The translations under genes and the position numbers were made by a program. DNA of 64,000 nt, taken from contig NZ_MOWM01000002.1 in assembly GCF_016082275.1 (NCBI RefSeq), positions 1 through 64,000 of the forward strand, in the 5' to 3' direction. This document shows positions 46,683 through 56,243 of the stretch, in pieces. The notes beneath the pieces are model-generated. The model had not been told where the DNA came from. It was given only the letters and a program-made list of their open reading frames with translations, and searched no databases. Source of the stretch: Variovorax sp. E3 (GTDB taxonomy: Bacteria > Pseudomonadota > Gammaproteobacteria > Burkholderiales > Burkholderiaceae_C). The first letter of the stretch is position 1; each line of letters opens with the position of its first letter.

Positions 46683-47435
46683 ATGCAACGCAGAGAGCTT
46701 CTTCAATTCGGCCTGATCGCGGCCCCCGCGATCATGCTTTCCAATTCGGCGATGGCCCAGGAGGGCGAGCTCGTCGTCGGCTCGGCCGCCACCAATCCGC
46801 CTTTCGGTTTCAGGGACGGCGATCGCTATGCGGGCTTCGACTTCGAGGTCTTCAATGAAGTCGCCAAGGGTCTCAATCGAAAGTGGCGATTGCAATCCAT
46901 GGAGTTCGGCGCGCTCATTCCGGCGCTGCAGACCGGCAATATCGATGCGATCGTGTCCCAGCTGTTCATCCGGCCGGCACGTCAGAAGGTGATCGACTTT
47001 TCCGATCCCTACTACAAGAGCGGATTGATCGCGGTGACTCGCGTCGACAACACGACCATCCGCACGGCGGACGACCTCGCCGGAAAAACGATCGGCACCG
47101 AGACCGGCACGCTGGCCGTCGACTTCATCAAGGAGCACGTCAAGGGCGCGACCATTGCCCAGCTGTCGAGCATCAACAACGCCCTGCTGGCGCTCGAGGC
47201 CGGACGCACGGATGCGGTGGTCTACGACAAGCCGGTGCTGATGTACTACGGCGCCAATGCCGGCAAGGGAAAGATCCGCATCGTCCAGCCGGCGCTCGAG
47301 GGCCTCGACGTCGGCGTCGGTTTCAAGAAGGGCAGCCCGCTCGTTGCGCCGACCAATGCGGTGCTGGCGGCCATGCGAGCCGACGGCCGCCTGAAGGCGA
47401 TCCGGGAAAAGTGGTTTGGCGTGGGTGCGGATTGA
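46683..47435 (+). CDS. polar amino acid ABC transporter substrate-binding protein
   Basis: A 250-residue family-3 solute-binding protein. It has a signal peptide (MQRRELLQFGLIAAPAIMLS, cleavage near AMAQ) and typical blocks: PPFGFRDGDRYAGFDFEV, FDAIVSQLFIRPARQKVIDF-like segment and DPYYKSGLIAV. With the permease and ATPase that follow, it forms a complete importer. Given the lysine-degrading genes downstream, lysine or a related diamino acid is a reasonable but unproven ligand. Confidence 0.88.
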   Translation: MQRRELLQFGLIAAPAIMLSNSAMAQEGELVVGSAATNPPFGFRDGDRYAGFDFEVFNEVAKGLNRKWRLQSMEFGALIPALQTGNIDAIVSQLFIRPARQKVIDFSDPYYKSGLIAVTRVDNTTIRTADDLAGKTIGTETGTLAVDFIKEHVKGATIAQLSSINNALLALEAGRTDAVVYDKPVLMYYGANAGKGKIRIVQPALEGLDVGVGFKKGSPLVAPTNAVLAAMRADGRLKAIREKWFGVGAD

Positions 47436-47489
47436 GCGCGACGAACGAGCAACGAAACCTCCAACCTCGCACTTGATCGGAATTCTGTA

Positions 47490-48146
47490 GTGAACTTTGA
47501 TTGGACTGCCATCGTCGAGGCCTTGCCCGAACTGATGCAAGGCCTTCAGCTGACCCTCTGGATCGCGCTCGTCGGCCTGGCCGGTGGCATCGTGCTGGGT
47601 GTGCTGACCGGTGTGACGCTGACCTATGGCAGCTGGCGGGCGCAGGCGCCGGCGCAGCTCTACGTCGCGTTGATCCGGGGCACGCCCATCACCGTGCAGG
47701 TGATGTTCGTCTATTTCGCGCTGCCCATCCTGCTGAATATCCGCATCAGCGCGACGAGCGCCGGCATATTGACGCTCATCGTCAACTCCGGGGCGTACAA
47801 CGCCGAGATCGTGCGTGGCGCCCTTAACAGCGTGCCCCACGGCCTGCGGGAGGCGGGGCTTGCCATGGGGCTGGGTTTTCGCAAGGTGCTGACCCATGTC
47901 ATCGCGCCCATTGCGGTGCGGCGCGCGCTCCCCGCGATGGGCAACCAGTTTGTCGCGGTGGTCAAGGACACGTCGATCTTTCTCGTCATCGGCGTCGGCG
48001 AGCTGACGCGGCGCGGACAGGAAATCATGGCCGCCAACTTCAAGGCCGTCGAGATCTGGGCCGCCGTGGCGCTGATCTACCTGGCTGTCATCAGCATTCT
48101 TGCTTTCAGTCTCCGATTCATCGAACGGGCGGTACGGTTGCCATGA
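47490..48146 (+). CDS. polar amino acid ABC transporter permease
   Basis: A 218-residue HisM/GlnP-type permease with about five membrane segments. The EAA loop is GLREAGLAMGLGFRKVLTHV and the family N-terminus is LMQGLQLTLWIALVGLAGG. It starts with GTG at 47490, 54 bp after the binding-protein gene, and its stop overlaps the ATPase ATG by 4 bp. Only one permease gene is present, so it probably works as a homodimer. Confidence 0.9.
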   Translation: MNFDWTAIVEALPELMQGLQLTLWIALVGLAGGIVLGVLTGVTLTYGSWRAQAPAQLYVALIRGTPITVQVMFVYFALPILLNIRISATSAGILTLIVNSGAYNAEIVRGALNSVPHGLREAGLAMGLGFRKVLTHVIAPIAVRRALPAMGNQFVAVVKDTSIFLVIGVGELTRRGQEIMAANFKAVEIWAAVALIYLAVISILAFSLRFIERAVRLP

Positions 48147-48871
48147 GCATGGTCGAATTCAAGAAAGTCACCAAGCGATTCGGGTCGCATCTGGTGCTCA
48201 ACCCGATCGACCTGGCGGTCGACCAGGGCGAGGTCGCGGTGGTGATCGGGCCGTCGGGGTCGGGCAAGTCGACCATGTTGCGTTGCGTCAACGTGCTGGA
48301 GACCATCAGCGAGGGCGATCTCCTGGTCGACGGTGTCAGCGTGCGCGGCAATGCACACGATGTGCGGCGCATACGGCTCGAAGCCGGCATGGTCTTCCAG
48401 CAGTTCAACCTGTTTCCGCATCTCACCGCCTTGCAGAACGTGATGTTCGGGCCGGTCCGCGCGCGCGGAAAGAGCAAGGCCGAGGCGCGCGACATCGCTT
48501 CCGCCCTGCTGCAGAAAGTCGGCTTGGCCGAGCGCATGAACCACTATCCGTCGCAACTGTCGGGCGGGCAGCAGCAACGCGTTGCCATTGCGCGCGCGCT
48601 TGCCGTCGGACCGAAGCTGATGCTCTTCGACGAGCCGACGTCGGCGCTCGACCCGGAGTTGCGCCAGGAGGTGCTCAAGGTCATGCAGACGCTGGCGGCC
48701 GAGGGCATGACGATGATCGTCGTGACCCACGAGATGGCCTTTGCCAAGCGTGTCGGCTCGCGCCTTCTGTTCATGGATGGCGGCCAGCTCGTCCATGACG
48801 GCAAGCCGACCGAACTGCTGGCGGATCCGCCGAGCGAGCGCTTTCGCGATTTCCTGCTGCACGTGCACTGA
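48143..48871 (+). CDS. polar amino acid ABC transporter ATP-binding protein
   Basis: A 242-residue GlnQ/HisP-type ATPase. Walker A is GPSGSGKSTMLRC, signature [15 protein letters not shown], Walker B LMLFDEPTSALDPEL, and the H-loop is IVVTHEMAFAKRV. It completes the binding protein-permease-ATPase set. Translation is coupled to the permease through an ATGA overlap. Confidence 0.93.
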   Translation: MSMVEFKKVTKRFGSHLVLNPIDLAVDQGEVAVVIGPSGSGKSTMLRCVNVLETISEGDLLVDGVSVRGNAHDVRRIRLEAGMVFQQFNLFPHLTALQNVMFGPVRARGKSKAEARDIASALLQKVGLAERMNHYPSQLSGGQQQRVAIARALAVGPKLMLFDEPTSALDPELRQEVLKVMQTLAAEGMTMIVVTHEMAFAKRVGSRLLFMDGGQLVHDGKPTELLADPPSERFRDFLLHVH

Positions 48872-49003
48872 CGCAGACCACCGGATGCGCCTGCCCGAGC
48901 CGATGGCCCGGGCGCGCGCCTCAACCCTTCCATGCATGGCCCCGGCGGCACGCGTTGCCGTTGCCGGGTGCCCCCTATTTGTTCGATGGAGCTTTCAGCC
49001 GTG

Positions 49004-50185
49004 ATGAATGCGTCAGCCTTCAAGGCCACCCATGGTTTCGACCGCGACGAGGTCGGGCTCGGCAACTGGCGCGACGCGCCTTGGAATGTCTGGGCATTCC
49101 GCAATGTTTCGGAGTTCATTCCGACAGCCCGTATCGCCGCCACGCCGGGCTTGAAAGAGGAGCCGGCGGTCGGTGCCGACGGCCTGCTGCGTGAGCCGTT
49201 CACGCTGGGCGGCGAAAAGATCACGGTGGCCGATGTGCTTCGAACGACCTCGGCCGACGCCATGGTGGTCATGAAGGCCGGCCGCATCGTCGCCGACTTT
49301 CATGCGCCCGGCTTCGACCTGCAAAGCCGACACATCCTGTTTTCGGCGAGCAAGTCGGTGACCTCGGTGGTCGCCGGGATCCTGCACGGCGACGGGCTCC
49401 TCGATGTCGATGCGCTGGTGCCGCACTACGTGCCGCAGCTCAAGTCGTCGGCCTATGGCGATGCGCGGGTGCGCGACGTTCTCGACATGCGCGTGAGCCT
49501 GGATTTCGAGGAGGTCTATCACGACCCCGACGGCCCCTATGCCCGCTATCGCCGCGCCGGCCTGCTCGACCCCTCGCGTCCTGGCGAAACCGAAACGGTG
49601 CTCGGGTTCATCGCCGGCTTGAAGAAAGGCAAGGGCGACCATGGCGGCCCCTATCACTATGCTTCGCCCAACTCGGACGTGCTGGGGCTGGTGATCCAGG
49701 GCGCTTCGGGGCGGCGCTTTCCCGACCTGGCGTCGGAGCGACTGTTCCAGCCGCTCGGCGCGAGGCAGGACGCCTATGTGACGGTCGACCGGGCCGGCAC
49801 GCCGCGCACGGGCGGCGGTATCAACATGACACCGCGCGACCTCGCCCGCATCGGCGAGATGCTGCGCCAAGGCGGCACCGCCAACGGCCGGCGCATCGTC
49901 TCGCAAGCCTGGGTGGAGGACACCGTCACCGGCGGATCGGCCAAGGCCTGGGCCGACAGCGAGTCGGTGTCGTGGCTGCCGCAGGGCCGCTACCGCAACA
50001 AGTGGTACCAGACCGGCACGGGCAACGGCGCCTTCTTCGCGCTCGGCATTCACGGCCAGTGGCTCTATGTCGATCCGCGTGCCGAGATGGTCATCGCCAA
50101 GTTCTCGTCGCAGCCCCACGCCATCGTCGATGAGGCCAAGAACCTCAATCTGGCGCTGTTCGACGCGATTGCAAAGATGGCTTGA
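49004..50185 (+). CDS. serine hydrolase, NylB-like (beta-lactamase fold)
   Basis: A 393-residue cytoplasmic-looking serine hydrolase without a signal peptide. The S-x-x-K motif is ILFSASKSVTSVV; the Tyr motif is in GPYHYASPNSDVLGLVI, with YAS in place of YxN as in 6-aminohexanoate-dimer hydrolases (NylB) and related amidases or esterases. The C-terminal KWYQTGTGNGAFFALGIHG block replaces the KTG box. The ATG at 49004 (or GTG 49001) follows GGAG; a longer start at 48986 is possible. It lies between the amino acid transporter and davB, so it may release amino acids from amides or short oligomers. Confidence 0.78.
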   Translation: MNASAFKATHGFDRDEVGLGNWRDAPWNVWAFRNVSEFIPTARIAATPGLKEEPAVGADGLLREPFTLGGEKITVADVLRTTSADAMVVMKAGRIVADFHAPGFDLQSRHILFSASKSVTSVVAGILHGDGLLDVDALVPHYVPQLKSSAYGDARVRDVLDMRVSLDFEEVYHDPDGPYARYRRAGLLDPSRPGETETVLGFIAGLKKGKGDHGGPYHYASPNSDVLGLVIQGASGRRFPDLASERLFQPLGARQDAYVTVDRAGTPRTGGGINMTPRDLARIGEMLRQGGTANGRRIVSQAWVEDTVTGGSAKAWADSESVSWLPQGRYRNKWYQTGTGNGAFFALGIHGQWLYVDPRAEMVIAKFSSQPHAIVDEAKNLNLALFDAIAKMA

Positions 50186-50252
50186 CCATCGCAGGCGCGA
50201 AGCCCGCGCCCCGCAACCCACCCGTTCTTTTTAAGCACAGCCCCAACCAAGC

Positions 50253-51937
50253 ATGCCACTCACCCCCTCGATCACGGACGCCTCGGGCAAGCCGCCAGTG
50301 ACTGTCTTCGGTCCTGACTTTCCCTTTCCGTTCGACGACTGGATCCGCCACCCCGCCGGCCTGGGGGTGCTGCCTTCGGCGCATCACGGCGCCGAAGTGG
50401 CCATCGTCGGCGCGGCATGGCCGGCATGGTGGCCGCCTACGAGCTGATGAAGCTGGGATTGAAGCCGGTCATCTACGAGGCGTCGAAGATGGGCGGGCGC
50501 CTTCGTTCGCAAGCCTTCGAAGGAGGGCAGGGCGTTGTGGCCGAGCTGGGCGGCATGCGCTTTCCGGTCTCGGGGACGGCGTTCTATCACTACGTCGACC
50601 AGTTGGGCCTGGAAACCCGGCCTTTCCCGAACCCGCTCACGCCGGCATCCGCCAGCACCGTGGTGGACCTCGAGGGGGCGACGCACTACGCCGAAAAACT
50701 GGCCGACCTGCCGCCGATGTTCCGGCAAGTCGCCGATGCCTGGCGCGAGGCGCTGGAAGACGGGGCGACATTCACTGCGATCCAGGACGCGATCCGCGCG
50801 CGGGACGTGCCGACCCTGAAGGCACTCTGGAACCGGCTGGTTCCGTTGTGGGACGACCGCACCTTCTATGACTTCGTCGCCACCTCCAAGGCTTTCTCCA
50901 GCCTGTCGTATCAGCACCGCGAGGTGTTCGGCCAGGTCGGGTTCGGCACCGGCGGATGGGATTCCGACTTTCCCAACTCGATGCTGGAGATTCTTCGCGT
51001 CGTGATGACCAACTGCGACGACGAGCAACGGCTGATCGTCGGAGGCGTGGAGCAGGTGCCCCTGGGACTGTGGCGGCACGCACCGCAGAAGCTCGTGCAT
51101 TGGCCGGCCGGCACCACGCTGGCCAGCTTGCATGCCGGCGCGCCCCGCGCGGGCGTGGAAGCCATCCGCCGGCAACCGGACGGTCGCCTGGCCGTGATCG
51201 ATCGCTGGGGTGGCCGCCAGGCCTATGCGGCCGTGCTGACGACCTGCCAGAGCTGGCTGCTCACCACGCAGATCGAATGCGACGAGTCCCTGTTCTCGCA
51301 CAAGATGTGGATGGCGCTGGACCGCACGCGCTACATGCAGTCGAGCAAGACCTTCGTGATGGTCGACAGGCCTTTCTGGAAGGACAAGGATCCCGAGACG
51401 GGCCGCGACGTCATGAGCATGACGCTGACGGACCGCCTCACGCGCGGCACCTATCTTTTCGACAACGGCCCCGGCAAGCCCGGCGTGATGTGCCTGTCGT
51501 ATGCGTGGATGGGCGATGCGTTGAAGATGTTGCCGCAGTCTCCCGAAAAACGCGTCAAGCTCGCGCTCGGCGCCCTGAAGAAGATCTATCCGAAGGTGGA
51601 CATCGCAAGCCACATCATCGGCGACCCGATCACGATCTCGTGGGAGGCGGATCCGCATTTCCTCGGCGCGTTCAAGGGAGCCCTGCCCGGACACTACCGC
51701 TACAACCAGCGCATGTTCGCGCACTTCATGCAGGACGGGCTGCCGGCGGCGGAGCGCGGCATCTTCATCGCGGGCGACGACGTGTCGTGGACACCGGCGT
51801 GGGTCGAGGGCGCCGTGCAGACATCGCTGAACGCGGTGTGGGGCATCCTGCGGCACTTCGGCGGACACACCCACGCCGACAACCCCGGGCCCGGGGACGT
51901 GTTCGAAGCCATCGGTCCGATGGCGCTGCCCGAATGA
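50253..51937 (+). pseudogene. davB: lysine 2-monooxygenase, frameshifted
   Basis: An FAD amine-oxidase-fold monooxygenase that turns L-lysine into 5-aminovaleramide, CO2 and water. I recognise strong similarity to Pseudomonas DavB along the length: the N-terminus VTVFGPDFPFPFDDWIRHPA, then YEASKMGGRLRSQAFEGG, RTYMQSSKTFVMV-like region and DDVSWTPAWVEGAVQTSL. The frame breaks at about 50415 inside the FAD motif; one extra G gives VAIVGAGMAGMVAAYELMKL and a 561-residue protein, essentially DavB length. The davA ATG overlaps its stop. The break is probably a sequencing error. Confidence 0.88.
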
Positions 51938-52734
51938 GCGACTTGCGCCTGGCATTGCTGCAATGCGAATCGCGGCCAGGCGATGTCGCGGTCAACATGC
52001 AGCGGCTCGACGACGCCTGCCGGGAAGCCGCGGCCGCGGGCGCGCACCTGCTCGTCACGCCCGAGATGTTCCTGACGGGCTACAACATCGGGGGAGCGGC
52101 CGCCGCCGCGCTGGCTGAAGATACGCATGGCGTGCGCGTGAAAGCTGTCGCAGCCGTTGCACGCCGGCACGGCATCGCGATCGTCTTCGGCCACCCCGAG
52201 CGGGATCGACGCGGCGCGGTCACCAACGCGGCCGTGTGCGTGGACGCGGGCGGTCAGCTCCTGGGGGGCTATCGCAAGACGCACCTGTTCGGCGATCTGG
52301 ACCGCGGCATGTTCAGTGCGGGGGCGGCGGACGAAACGCCGTTCGATTTCCGTGGCTGGAAGATCGGCATGCTGATCTGCTACGACGTGGAGTTTCCGGA
52401 GAATGCGCGCCGCCTTGCTTTGCTGGGCGCCGACCTGATCGTCGTGCCCACCGCAAACATGGCGGGGTTCGACTTCGTTGCGCGGCAGCTGGTCCCGACC
52501 CGGGCCTATGAGAATCAGGTCTTCGTTGCCTACGCCAATTTCTGCGGGCAAGAGGCGGGCCTTGCGTACGGAGGGCTCAGCTGTGTGGCCGCTCCCGACG
52601 GTGCCGTGCTGGCGCGTGGCGATCGCCATTCGTCCCTGCTGCTGGCGGATCTGAAAAAAGATGCACTGTCGCAGGCACGAAAGCGACTCGGCCACCTCGA
52701 CGCTTGCCGGGCGGGGCGAGAGCCGGAGCCTTGA
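51934..52734 (+). CDS. davA: 5-aminovaleramidase (nitrilase superfamily)
   Basis: A 266-residue carbon-nitrogen hydrolase. The Glu-Lys-Cys triad is E44 (LLVTPEMFLTG), K115 (YRKTHLFGDLD) and C149 (MLICYDVEFPEN). Coupled to davB by an ATGA overlap, it should hydrolyse 5-aminovaleramide to 5-aminovalerate and ammonia, step two of the lysine delta-aminovalerate route. Its length matches DavA. It ends 8 bp before the end of the convergent AraC gene. Confidence 0.9.
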   Translation: MSDLRLALLQCESRPGDVAVNMQRLDDACREAAAAGAHLLVTPEMFLTGYNIGGAAAAALAEDTHGVRVKAVAAVARRHGIAIVFGHPERDRRGAVTNAAVCVDAGGQLLGGYRKTHLFGDLDRGMFSAGAADETPFDFRGWKIGMLICYDVEFPENARRLALLGADLIVVPTANMAGFDFVARQLVPTRAYENQVFVAYANFCGQEAGLAYGGLSCVAAPDGAVLARGDRHSSLLLADLKKDALSQARKRLGHLDACRAGREPEP

Positions 52735-52742
52735 ACCTTGCG

Positions 52743-53663
52743 TCAGCCCATGGCGGCTGAATTCGCGGTGCGCGCTCGGGTGGCCCTCGGGTGCTGGAGG
52801 GGCGGGGATGCGCTTTTGCGGATGTCGGACGGCGAGCGGCCGTCCGAGCGGCGCATGGCGTGGGCGAGTGCGGCGCCGCTGTCGAACCCGACCCGGAAGG
52901 CGATCTCTCCGATCGGCAGGTCGGTTCCGCTCAAGAGCTCGCGCGCTGTCTGCAGGCGGACGTGCTGCTGAAACTCGCCCACGGAAAAACCGGTGCCGTC
53001 GCGAAACAGGCGCGTGATGTGGCGCCTGGAAACGCCGAAACGTTCACCCAAGGCATCGAGCGGAATGTCTTCGTCGGCGTGCAGCGTCAGGTATTCCTTC
53101 AGGTCCGCCACCAGGGCCATGCCGTGCTCGCGCTTGGACACGTTCGGCATCATGTCGCCGGCAATGACCTCGGCGATGCATTGGACGAGCAGCGCCGTCG
53201 AAAGCGACCGCTTGACCCCGGCATGGCCGTAGGTTCCGTCGTCGCTCCTGAGCGAAAGCTCCTGCAGGGCACGTATCGTCGACGTGCGGCGCACCAGCAC
53301 GGCGGCGCGGGTGCGGCGATGGAACTCGCTCAACGAGCCGATCTCGTTGTCGAGCCGGTGCAGCATGGCGCCGGTGGCGTAAAGGGCGACATGGCTGTTG
53401 GCCCCGATGCCTGCCCGTGTCTTGTGCGCCCGGTTCGATGGCACCACGGCAAAGCGGTCGTGCGACAGCCACGTGCCTTCGCGGCGGTCTTCGTGCTTGA
53501 GCTCGATCGCGCCGCGGCTGGGCAGGATGAACATCACGCAATCGTGCCAATGCCAGGGCTTGGCGTAGGCGCCGCTGTTGGCCAGGCTGGCATGCCCGTC
53601 GTCGGCCGCGATCAGCAGGTTCTCGGTGGCCGTGTGGCAGAGTTGTTCAAATGACCGCAACAT
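52743..53663 (-). CDS. AraC-family transcriptional regulator
   Basis: A protein of about 306 residues with an N-terminal cupin-like ligand domain (WHWHDCVMFILPSRGAIELKH) and a C-terminal AraC DNA-binding domain (IPLDALGERFGVSRRHITRL and IGEIAFRVGFDSGAALAHAM). I place the start at 53663 (MLRSFEQL); ATG 53711 or 53792 are alternatives. It converges on davA and lies downstream of a 2-hydroxyacid dehydrogenase gene, so it may regulate the dav genes. No obvious direct repeat was found close to davB. Confidence 0.82.
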   Translation of the reverse strand: MLRSFEQLCHTATENLLIAADDGHASLANSGAYAKPWHWHDCVMFILPSRGAIELKHEDRREGTWLSHDRFAVVPSNRAHKTRAGIGANSHVALYATGAMLHRLDNEIGSLSEFHRRTRAAVLVRRTSTIRALQELSLRSDDGTYGHAGVKRSLSTALLVQCIAEVIAGDMMPNVSKREHGMALVADLKEYLTLHADEDIPLDALGERFGVSRRHITRLFRDGTGFSVGEFQQHVRLQTARELLSGTDLPIGEIAFRVGFDSGAALAHAMRRSDGRSPSDIRKSASPPLQHPRATRARTANSAAMG

Positions 53664-53852
53664 AGGTGGCCGGCCTTTATCGAAAGTCAGGTTGGCAGCG
53701 TCGACGGGCATGGCGCACTCGAAGTTCGCGATGACTGATCTGACTTCGGTTGAAACGAACCCGTCTGGAAACGCCGCATGTTGGCATAGCAAGATTGACG
53801 CCGGGGGCCGATTTTGCGCCCTGTGTCCTGCCGGCCGGGCGGGGCGTTGCTT

Positions 53853-54782
53853 TCAGTAACCCGCCGACCGTTCGACCACCCGCAGCAAGGGCGCGTTGCT
53901 CAACAGCCGCTCGCAGTTCTCGGCGATCTGGTTCACGACGTCCGGAATGGGCATCACCGCGGCCATGTGCGGCGTGACCAGGACCTTCGGGTGCGCCCAG
54001 AGTTCGTGCGCCGCCGGCAGCGGCTCCTGGTTGAAGACATCGACGACGGCGCCCCCCAACTGCCCGGAGTCCAGGGCCGCCACGAGATCTTTCTCGTCGA
54101 GCTGCGGGCCCCTGCCGCACTGGATGAGCCTGGCGCCGGGCTTGAGCCGCGCAAACAGCTTGCGGCCGAGGATGCCCGTGGTCTCGTTCGTGAGTGGCAG
54201 CATGCACACCAGGATTTCGAGTTCGCTCAGGAACGCGCCGAAGCCTGCGTCGCCGCCATGGACACGCACCCCGTCGATCGGCTTGCCCGAACGCGACCAG
54301 CCACGCACGTCGTAGCCCGCATCGCGCAGCGTCGTGGCAAGGTGCGCGCCGATCTGGCCCATGCCCATCACGCCGACGGTCACTTCGCCCGCGAGCCTGT
54401 TCGCCGGACGCCGCCAGATCTTTTCCCGCTGGTTTCGGGCTGCAATGTCGAAGCCCCGGTGGTAGTACAGCGTGCACCACAGAACGTACTCGGCCATTCT
54501 TCGGGCCAGGTTGTCATCGATGACCCTGCACACCGGCACGTCGGGCAGCGTTGGATCGTCCAGCAGGTGATCGACCCCGGCGCCGATCGAATGCGCCATG
54601 CGCACCGCGCGCAGGTGCTCCCAGGTTCCCGGGGGCTGGTTCCAGCAGACGGCCACTTCCGCCCGGCTCGCCGCCGGGTCGGTCGAATTGACGACGGACC
54701 AGTCCGGCAGCCGCTTTTCCAGCTGCTGCGCGAACGACGTGTTGCTGTGCAGGAAGGCCCCCGCGACGGCCAGGACGGGCAT
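53853..54782 (-). CDS. D-2-hydroxyacid dehydrogenase (GhrA-like)
   Basis: A 309-residue NAD(P)-dependent dehydrogenase resembling glyoxylate/hydroxypyruvate reductase A. The cofactor motif is VGVMGMGQIGAHLA. The catalytic Arg is in LIQCGRGPQLDEKDL, the Glu in FNQEPLPAAHELW, and the His in VTPHMAAVMP. The start at 54782 is 4 bp after the davT stop. GhrA-type enzymes reduce glyoxylate and other 2-oxo acids. In this island it could act on a 2-oxo acid from lysine or a hydroxyglutarate, but this is not shown. Confidence 0.83.
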   Translation of the reverse strand: MPVLAVAGAFLHSNTSFAQQLEKRLPDWSVVNSTDPAASRAEVAVCWNQPPGTWEHLRAVRMAHSIGAGVDHLLDDPTLPDVPVCRVIDDNLARRMAEYVLWCTLYYHRGFDIAARNQREKIWRRPANRLAGEVTVGVMGMGQIGAHLATTLRDAGYDVRGWSRSGKPIDGVRVHGGDAGFGAFLSELEILVCMLPLTNETTGILGRKLFARLKPGARLIQCGRGPQLDEKDLVAALDSGQLGGAVVDVFNQEPLPAAHELWAHPKVLVTPHMAAVMPIPDVVNQIAENCERLLSNAPLLRVVERSAGY

Positions 54783-54786
54783 GGCG

Positions 54787-56067
54787 TCAGGCCTCCAGCA
54801 AGGCTTCGGCAAGCAGCGCAAGCCCTTCTTCGAACACCTCGTGCTCGATGGTCAGGGGAAACAGGAAGCGGATCACGTTGCCGTGCACGCCGCAGGTGAG
54901 CAGCAGCAATCCCTTGGCAAGGGCCAGGTCCTGCACGCGTTTGACGAACTGGGGCAGCGGCGTGCCGGCCTCGTCCCGGAACTCGATGCCGACCATGGCG
55001 CCCAGCCTGCGCACTTGCGTGATCGACGCCACGCGTTCCCTGAGCTCGTCGAGCTTCTCGACGAGGCGCTCGCCCAGCACGTCGGCGCGGTTCGGCAAGG
55101 CTTCGCGGTCCATGACGTCCAGAACGGCCAGCGCCGCGGCAACGGCGAGCGGATGGCCCGCATAGGTTCCGCCGAGCCCGCCGGGCGCCGCGGCATCCAT
55201 CAGCTCCGCGCGGCCCGTCAGGGCGGACAAGGGAAAGCCGCCGGCAAGGCTCTTGGCCATGGTCATCAGGTCGAACTCGACGCCGTGGTGCTCGAGGGCG
55301 AACAGCTTGCCGGTACGGCCGAAGCCGGTTTGCACTTCATCGACGACAAGCAGGATGCCGTGCGCGTCGCAGATCTCGCGCAGCTTGCGCATCAGTGCCG
55401 TGGACGCGATGTAGAAACCGCCTTCGCCCTGCACGGGCTCCAGGATGATGGCCGCCACCCGCTGGGGGTCCACGTCGGCCTTGAACAGCCGTTCGATGGC
55501 GAGCACGCTTTCTTCGACGCTCACGCCCAGCGCGTCGGAAGGGTAGGGAACGTGCCACACGTCCGGCGGCATCGCCCCGAACCCCGCCTTGTATGGGTGC
55601 ACCTTGCCGGTCAGTGCCATGCCCATCAACGTGCGGCCATGGAAGGCTCCGGAAAAGGCGATGACCGCGCTGCGCCCCGTGGCTGCCTTCGCCACCTTGA
55701 TGGCGTTTTCCACGGCCTCGGCGCCGGTCGTGAACAGCGCCGTCTTCTTCGTGAAGCTGCCCGGCGTCCGGCTGTTGAGCTTCTCGCACAGCTCGACGTA
55801 GCTCTCGTACGGGGTCACCTGGAAGCAGGTGTGATGAAAGTCCTGCAGCTGCCGCTGCACCGCGGCCATGACGACCGGATGCCGGTGGCCCGTTGCCAGC
55901 ACGGCGATGCCGCTGCCGAAATCGATGAGCCGCCTTCCGTTGACGTCCCAGAGCTCGGCGTTCTGGGCGCGAGAAGTGAACGACCGGGTCTGCACCCCGA
56001 CCCCGCGTGGGCAAGCCGCCTGGCGGCGTTGTTCGAGCACGGTGTTCTTGTCGGGGGTCGCGAGCAT
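54787..56067 (-). CDS. davT: 5-aminovalerate / 4-aminobutyrate aminotransferase
   Basis: A 426-residue class III PLP aminotransferase. The PLP lysine is K272 in TMAKSLAGGFPL and the cofactor Asp is D243 in VVDEVQTGFGRTG. It fits the GabT/DavT group, which converts 5-aminovalerate or GABA to the semialdehyde using 2-oxoglutarate. With davB and davA nearby, the DavT role (5-aminovalerate to glutarate semialdehyde) is favoured. No semialdehyde dehydrogenase gene is in the window. Upstream lies an AT-rich palindrome shared with the aldolase promoter. Confidence 0.88.
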   Translation of the reverse strand: MLATPDKNTVLEQRRQAACPRGVGVQTRSFTSRAQNAELWDVNGRRLIDFGSGIAVLATGHRHPVVMAAVQRQLQDFHHTCFQVTPYESYVELCEKLNSRTPGSFTKKTALFTTGAEAVENAIKVAKAATGRSAVIAFSGAFHGRTLMGMALTGKVHPYKAGFGAMPPDVWHVPYPSDALGVSVEESVLAIERLFKADVDPQRVAAIILEPVQGEGGFYIASTALMRKLREICDAHGILLVVDEVQTGFGRTGKLFALEHHGVEFDLMTMAKSLAGGFPLSALTGRAELMDAAAPGGLGGTYAGHPLAVAAALAVLDVMDREALPNRADVLGERLVEKLDELRERVASITQVRRLGAMVGIEFRDEAGTPLPQFVKRVQDLALAKGLLLLTCGVHGNVIRFLFPLTIEHEVFEEGLALLAEALLEA

Positions 56068-56139
56068 GGCGGGTTCCTGGGCTGAGGGTTGAAAACGCGA
56101 GCGCTGTGGGCTCGATCAGGGCGCCATTCTATGGTCGAT

Positions 56140-56165
56140 ATGAAAATTGAGTGCAAATTTTTCAT
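56140..56165. promoter_or_regulatory. AT-rich palindromic operator, copy 1 (davT / XRE-cupin)
   Basis: ATGAAAAT-N10-TTTTTCAT lies between davT (minus) and the XRE-cupin regulator (plus). It is nearly identical over 26 bp to the palindrome at 57071-57096. The shared sequence GTGCAAAT/ATGCAAAT in the middle adds to the match. It is the probable binding site of the XRE-cupin regulator. Confidence 0.68.
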
Positions 56166-56243
56166 GTAAATGAATTTTGTGTTTGTGCCGAATCGGCGAA
56201 TCGAAGGGGTTGCGCGGTCCCGGGCGATGGGACGCGGGGTACG

